Assembly (NCBI RefSeq): GCF_019112545.1
Contig: NW_025064912.1
Span: forward strand, 69,486-91,100
Length of the DNA stretch: 21,615 bases
Direction: 5' to 3'
DNA from: Guyanagaster necrorhizus
Lineage: Eukaryota > Basidiomycota > Agaricomycetes > Agaricales > Physalacriaceae
In this document: positions 17,114 through 21,615 of the stretch, piece by piece
Layout: each line of letters opens with the position of its first letter
Numbering within the stretch: position 1 is the first letter of the stretch
Made by a program: the position numbers and the translations under genes
The notes under the pieces: model-generated
Databases searched by the model: none
What the model was told of the DNA's origin: nothing
What the model saw: the letters and a program-made list of their open reading frames with translations, nothing else

Positions 17114-17624
17114 GGACACGCCGTGTTGGGTTTTGCTTGATTGGTCTGATGGATGTTTGTGTAGCGAGTGATTGAATGATCTCGACAGCTATTTTACAGT
17201 ATGGATGTTCGTACATGCTACGGTACGTTCTTCACTCGTGGTTCGTGAATTTGATGCTCACTGAGTCCTTAGGATGGTCAGTATTGGGTTCCGTATTGGA
17301 CGGTAGAGAATGTCGCGTATATGGACTTGCGACGCTGTATTTTTTCTCTACCCCAATTCATTGCACTGTTCTATGCTTTCTTTTGGTGTGAATGAGTGAG
17401 TTCATGTGAATTTGGTTTGTCGTGGTATAGCAAAGAGCAGCTGATAGAAAACACCCTTTTTTTTTTTCTAGGAGAGCTAGGTTGTAGTTCGAGATTTCAT
17501 ATCTTTTAAAGATTTAAGTTCCCTCGGCATTCAATTAGATTGTATGATTTACAGCTAGAGTTAGCCGGTGGGAAATAATAAAACGTTCACTGCCCTTCCC
17601 TGCTCTTTCACCACGACGACGACG
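17114..17624. other. 3' flank of the small gene and promoter of the SH3 gene
   Basis: No gene is seen. There is a run of 11 T at about 17457-17467. Near 17567-17585 lies AATAATAAAACG, and immediately before the SH3 start a (CGA)n-like stretch CCACGACGACGACG. This 5' flank is unlike that of SH3 copies A and B. Confidence 0.5.
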
Positions 17625-18387
17625 ATGGAGACGACGCTCCTCATTCACATCGTCTCGCAGACGGCCTCCAACGTTGATTTCCTCGTCGCCAACGGGTACG
17701 TCACTCACGGAGAGACTGCCGGTCTGCAGAGAAAACTATCCTCTCTCCAATCAACGACGGCCTCGACACCGGCGCCTGTTCGCTCGACCCCCTTTAGGTC
17801 GCCCTCCCTGCCCCCACCAGCACCAGCACCAGCGGTCGTCCAAGCCAAAGCTTTGTGGGCATACAACCTCGACACCTCTGACCGCGACGACCTCTCATTC
17901 GCAGCTGGGGACATCATCACCATCGTCGAAGAGACCAACGCCGACTGGTGGCTCGGGGAGTATGGCGGCCGTAGGGCTCTCTTCCCAGCTAACTACGTCG
18001 AGAAGATCGCACCAGCACCTACGCCTGCGCCTGCGCCTGCTCCCCGGACCCTACCTCCTGCGTTCACCCCACCCACCGGTGTTCGCTCCGTACCTCCGGC
18101 TCCCACAGAGAAGAAAGAGTACAAGCCGTTCATGGCTGCTTATTCGAGCGCCAACGCGCCTCCGCCTCCTGGGGCAGGTACGAACTCCGTTGGTCTTCAG
18201 CAGGACGCGGGTCAGGATGGGAAGAAGAGCAAGTTTGGCAAGTACGGTAATACGGTGCGTTGGGTCTTTCATTTTAGGGGTCGGGATTTTCTTATGTGTT
18301 GTCTAGATGGCCCACTCTGCAGCTGGAGGTGTAGGATTCGGTGCTGGTGCTGCTATCGGCGGTGGCCTGGTTAGAGCAATATTCTAA
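17625..18387 (+). CDS. SH3-domain protein, Lsb1/Pin3 (Las17-binding) type
   Basis: Exons 17625-18254 and 18307-18387 flank a 52-base intron (GTGCGT...GTCTAG, phase 0), giving 236 residues. The order matches the yeast Lsb1/Lsb2(Pin3) plan: an N-terminal helix (about 1-43, with FLVANGYVT and GLQRKLSSL), a proline-rich linker, one SH3 domain (about 72-128: AKALWAYNLD, DLSFAAGDIITIVEE, DWWLGEYGG, RALFPANYVEKI), a second long proline-rich stretch with APAPTPAP repeats and a KKEYKPFM patch, then KFGKYGNT and a Gly/Ala tail ending LVRAIF. In yeast these proteins bind the WASP homologue Las17 and act in actin patches and endocytosis. All SH3 ligand-groove aromatics (ALWAY, WW, P-x2-Y) are present. 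The upstream in-frame residues from 17568 are not needed. It is the only intact one of three copies here. Confidence 0.95.
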
Positions 18388-19321
18388 TTGCATCGTATTA
18401 TTTATTTATTGACTCTATACTATATTTGCATTGAACGAGGACTTTCTTTTTTGCTCCATCAGATTTGTGTGCTTGTACTGCAGACTATCCTCGAACATAA
18501 ATGCCAAAGAATCGCTCTCTTGACCCACGAGGAACTTTTGGTCGCAGAGAGAAAAATGATCCTGGACTCGGATGCTCGCAAAGGAGTGGACATTGCAGAC
18601 GCGAAACGACCATGAAGCGGATCGCGACTGCCGGGACAACGAAAACCTCACCTCAGGCTCGGACGACAGTCTAACGGACGGAATCGATGGAAGTAGATTC
18701 ATTTCCTCGGTGCGCCTGGTTACCTTTCCAACAGCGACTTCAACGTAGGTTTAATCCCATCTCAGTCGGTATACATCTGCGTTCTGCTTACGGTATACTC
18801 GCGCGCAAAGCTGCCAAAGTGATGTTTTTTTTCTTCCTTTCAGGAACTCCACCGCCCGAAGCTGATTGACCAGGCGCTCAATAAGGACGTACGTACTGGC
18901 CTTGCGTCTCAGCAACATCGACCCTTCCTTCTTTCCTACTGCAACGAGCTATTGGCGCGTACAAAGTTGGCCCCTCGATCATTCATACTGACTCACGTTC
19001 TTTCAGCTCCTGAAACGTACCTACACTCGATCGACGTTAGGTCGAAAGGCAATTGCCGACTCGGAGACCTTCATCCCTGATACAATGACAACAGGCGAAA
19101 ACACCTTGCGCGTCGGTCCCTCTCCCGCTGGTGTTAGTGATATGTGACCTTGATGCTAGTACCCCCGCCCCCCCTTGTTCACCGTCGCCGTCATTGCACC
19201 TTCTTCGTCCGACAATGCAATCACCGAAACTGTGCAAAGAGCATATCGTACCGTATTTGACACAAATGTTCCCTGCTAAGGGCCGGCAGAGCCATCTTCT
19301 TACTTTGGACACAAGTCTGTT
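17635..19321 (+). repeat. Right duplicate, part 1 (matches 1563-3011)
   Basis: Same order and orientation as the left block: SH3 gene, then gene Z, then the conserved segment ending TTNVPC/AAGTCTGTT. The similarity starts just inside the SH3 coding region, so the two SH3 copies have different promoters. Confidence 0.85.
18572..19147 (+). CDS. Gene Z: unknown three-exon protein, about 107 residues
   Basis: Exons 18572-18709, 18844-18888 and 19007-19147 join in phase 0 throughout, with donors GTGCGC and GTACGT and acceptors TTTCAG and TTTCAG. The protein starts MLAKEWTLQTRNDHEADRD, has an acidic Ser-rich stretch (DNENLTSGSDDSLTDGIDG), then LHRPKLIDQALNKD, and ends with LLKRTYTRSTLGRKAIADSE, TFIPDTMTTGENTLRV and VSDM. 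The tight phase agreement over three exons is good evidence for a real coding history. An open frame just upstream (18484-18612: THEELLVAERKMILDSDARK, GVDIADAKR) also reads like protein and is kept in both duplicates. It is one frame off, so the 107-residue form may be the 3' end of a longer broken gene. I do not recognise the family. The left copy is clearly broken. Confidence 0.5.
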
Positions 19322-19458
19322 CTGCCTTGGGGTACACGAGACTTGTATGATGACAAATAGGAGGGCAGTGGCGAGGCGAAGCTTTCTCGTGTAGGTACGA
19401 GCAGCCTTGCCGATCTCAATCTGCAGGGATCGCAGTGGTAAGTACTTGTGAGGCCTGT

Positions 19459-19951
19459 TCAGAGTCGCGCGGGAAAACTAAAATAGTTTGAGCTGCGCGA
19501 CATACCATCGAATCCCCTACAAATGAAGGCTACACCTTTTATCCTAGTCAGAAATGGACCAAGAAGGGAACAATACAAACGTTGACATAGTGTGTCGTCC
19601 CTGAGTGCAGCCAGAGTTTTAACTTGTGAAGCAGAAAATCCGGGAAGATTCCAAAGTCGGCTCATACAAATCCCAAATTCTGAGTCGCTCCGTCTCAATT
19701 TGGCGTAATCTTTCCATTGGTAGAGGCTGGCTCCTTCCGGGCTTGTGTCCGTCGTTTTAATTTCCGAGGAGAGCAGGAGAAACCAAGTGCGTCGCTACTA
19801 CCTGCAATTGAGCAGGTGAAGTACTGGTCAGTTGTCAAGGCCACGATGCTTGTCTTGTGTCTGCTGCAAGTACCCAGTCCCATTTCGACCAGGCGACAAC
19901 AATCCCTGTCAAAAGTGTCCTGATTTTACCAAATTCCTTGGAGTCATTGAC
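19459..19951 (-). CDS. Gene Y, copy 2: unknown protein, open exons
   Basis: On the minus strand an exon (19951-19874) reads VNDSKEFGKIRTLLTGIVVA, WSKWDW and ends at a GTACTT donor. After TAGTAG the next exon (19794-19459) is open for 111 codons: RRTWFLLLSSEIKTTDTSPE, LYQWKDYAKLRRSDSEFG, MSRLWNLPGFSASQVKTLAA, LYCSLLGPFLTRIKGVAFIC, RGFDG. A strong GTATGT donor follows RGFDG, so the real protein may splice on toward the IEIGKA-RTYTRK piece near 19400. Where it begins is unclear. The left copy carries a two-base insertion that breaks this frame. I do not recognise the domain. It is transcribed, if at all, in the same direction as HET and just downstream of it. Confidence 0.45.
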
Positions 19952-19959
19952 CTGGTCAT

Positions 19960-20344
19960 AGACAGTGGTTGACAATGGACCATGATGAACGAAGCTCCAA
20001 CAAATGATGGGGGAGAGTTTCTCTTCTGGTGGTAGGAATCAACACCATCAAGCTTGGCTTCTGACCATCATCATCAATTTCTATACACCTCCTCTCCATT
20101 CATAACGCAAATATGCCGTTTCTGCGTATCAGTTAGCAAGAGCAGGAAGAGTAATGAAATCGGTTTTCATTGGTACGCAGCAAAAGCATGCATACGGTGG
20201 AGAATGCTAATTATATTTCATTTGTGAGTATCTTAATGGATAGGATGTACCATCATATATGTGCAGTGAACTATGAATGGCCTGATGTGTACTCGAGGTG
20301 AGAAATGGTACTAATCTAGAATGGCCACAAAATATGTGCTTACC
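19960..20344. other. Noncoding 3' flank of HET copy 2
   Basis: This is the conserved counterpart of 6850-7227. Long runs of identity with the left copy remain although no frame is shared, so it is noncoding sequence that was duplicated together with the gene. Confidence 0.5.
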
Positions 20345-21615
20345 TCAAATCAGAATGTTCCGACGCTCTTTAGTAATGCGCAGACGCGCCAGCCTCCGTG
20401 CTTCTTCTTTGACCATTTCAAACACGGACACTTTCTCAAACTTTTCGTCAGACAGTCTTCGCCCGACGATCCAATATTGCTTCTGAATCTGTCCATAACG
20501 TCGGAGAGCCTCTGGATCTGTACCAAGCAATGTGTAGATGTCTTCAGATATTGGGAACTTGTGGCGTGCCATGATGTCGAATGTATGTTCTGCTCCATTG
20601 GCGTCTTTGATGATCAACTCGCCACGTCGATCAACTTCTTCCACGCCTCCCACAGCCAAACCTCGCACAGATACCTTTTCGATGCAGGACCCGTCATACC
20701 AGCTATCATTTGTCTCCCCATCCAAATCAACTGTCATAAAGGAGTAGTCGTCCACAGGCAGAGGATTCTTCATGACCTGGTCCCATGACGGTCTCCACTT
20801 TGTGCCCGTATCTCCCGGTTCAGGATACCAGAAGAACAACTCGCCCCGATTCCCCACAGACATTGCATTCACCAATGCCGTCCATGCATCTTCGAGAGAT
20901 TCTCTCTCTTGGTATGCAGGTATCATCTTGGGCAGCAAAGGGAGTGCCAGTCCCCCAATTTTGTCCACAGGATTGGTCGACACCCGGTTCTGCATTTCTG
21001 ACAGGACCCCAAACATTGCGGGTGAGAGTGACAGCCCCAGACTTAGATGATAGACAGCGCTGATGGACCGCAGCTGCTTGTGAAATCTTGTCAGTATCTC
21101 AGTATCATAGTTCCCATCCTTGTCTATTGGTCTCGCATGCAGCGGTCCGTCAGGTGTATCCCCGACAATGATCCTCTCCTCGCCAATCTCCTGTAGTGTC
21201 CACGCACGTCTAAACCAACAGCGATCACTGTCCAAGTCGCCGTCGTTCAAAGTAAAAGGCCGCCCCAGCCCACTCAGGTAGATCGCGACTTTGGCGTTCG
21301 CATACACGAATCCGATAGTGGGCACATCGACCTTCCACTCTTTGGCGCGCAGGTCTTCCCTTGGCCCGCCCTCCTGTCTCAAACAGAGGACATCCAACCA
21401 CACATACTGCTCACCAAGATTCAGCATCTCGATGCGGATTTGGTCAAGGCTGGCATCTTTTGGGATGGGTACAGGCCATTCCTTCCCATTGATAGGCGTC
21501 CAGACGTCGACGCGATCCTTCTGTTGAGAGCAGGTTGCGTAGCGCAGCAGGGAAAGCCAGGTCTGGAGTCGAAAGTCAAAAGCTAGTAAGCGTTGACTTT
21601 CGACCTCCAGTATTG
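20345..21615 (-). pseudogene. HET-domain protein, copy 2, truncated at the 5' side
   Basis: The frame matches HET copy 1 from its DRVDVWTPINGKEW to the shared C-terminal RNILI and stop, about 386 codons without interruption. By eye roughly four in five residues agree. It keeps WLDVLCLRQ, GFVYANAKVAIYLSGLG and CWFRRAWTLQEIGEE, but the first 235 or so residues of copy 1 are missing, including PRRVWDLY and the SHAW strand that opens the HET domain. At 21519 the sequence changes to unrelated DNA, yet the frame stays open through it to the window edge (pieces WLSLLRYATCSQQ). The first internal ATG would be at 21427. It may be a truncated pseudogene, a short HET variant, or a fusion whose 5' part lies outside the window. 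The long unbroken frame argues for recent origin or some selection. Confidence 0.85.
21563..21609. repeat. Long imperfect inverted repeat at the edge of the HET truncation
   Basis: GTCGAAAGTCAA (21568-21579) and TTGACTTTCGAC (21593-21604) are perfect reverse complements around a 13-base loop. With one unpaired base the pairing extends outward through CTGGA/TCCAG, so arms of about 17 bases are possible. It begins about 45 bases beyond the point where HET homology stops. It could be the end of a transposable element or a recombination hot spot; no target-site duplication can be seen because the window ends. Confidence 0.85.

Larger units (their letters stand above)
19341..21519 (-). repeat. Right duplicate, part 2 (matches 6231-8396)
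   Basis: Gene Y copy 2, the HET 3' flank and the last two thirds of HET. The similarity ends sharply at 21519, between codons for the HET domain, where unrelated sequence with a long inverted repeat begins. Confidence 0.9.

Noticed and set aside
17674..18306. 210-codon plus-strand frame overlapping the intact SH3 gene
   Set aside because: It is an alternative frame with Ser/Arg/Pro-rich low-complexity sequence and no domain; the other frame has a full SH3 protein.
1..21615. Transposase, reverse transcriptase, integrase, tRNA, rRNA or CRISPR
   Set aside because: I looked for their usual motifs and arrangements on both strands and saw none; degraded copies could escape reading by eye.

Overview
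This is eukaryotic DNA, almost certainly from a mushroom-forming basidiomycete fungus (Agaricomycetes). The reasons are short GT-AG introns of about 45 to 60 bases inside otherwise compact genes, a HET-domain (heterokaryon incompatibility) protein of the basidiomycete type, an SH3 protein of the Lsb1/Pin3 type, F-box relics, and a small protein starting MSARTATPSIFGAPNESAE that I know only from such fungi. There are no operons, ribosome binding sites, tRNA, rRNA or CRISPR signals that I can see.

The well supported genes are few: a HET-domain gene (7228-9146, minus), a small conserved gene (16898-17113, plus), an intact SH3-domain gene with one intron (17625-18387, plus), a likely three-exon gene of unknown function behind it (18572-19147, plus), and a second HET gene that is cut at its 5' side and open to the right edge of the window (20345-21615, minus). 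Nearly everything else is a relic: SH3 pseudogene A (1563-2332), a broken F-box gene (5041-6137), a uroporphyrinogen-III synthase pseudogene (10448-10935), a short-chain dehydrogenase fragment (10977-11148), two tandem HET scraps (14950-15536) and a third, inverted SH3 scrap (15537-15807).

The layout is governed by duplication. A block holding SH3 gene, unknown gene Z, unknown gene Y and HET occurs twice in the same orientation. The left copy lies at 1563-3011 plus 6231-8396; the right copy at 17635-19321 plus 19341-21519. The left copy carries 3.2 kb (3012-6230, with the F-box relic) that the right copy lacks. A third, inverted and partial copy covers 15537-16188 and matches 1165-1850. In the left block SH3, Z and Y are broken and HET is whole; in the right block SH3, Z and Y are open and HET has lost its N-terminal third. 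The two halves have therefore decayed in complementary ways.

The region from 9.4 to 15 kb is a patchwork of unrelated gene fragments with no complete gene of recognised family. HET proteins act in fungal self/non-self recognition, so the window reads as an accessory locus where an allorecognition gene and its neighbours have been copied, inverted and broken. No transposase, reverse transcriptase or integrase is visible, although a long inverted repeat stands at the far right end beside the truncated HET gene.
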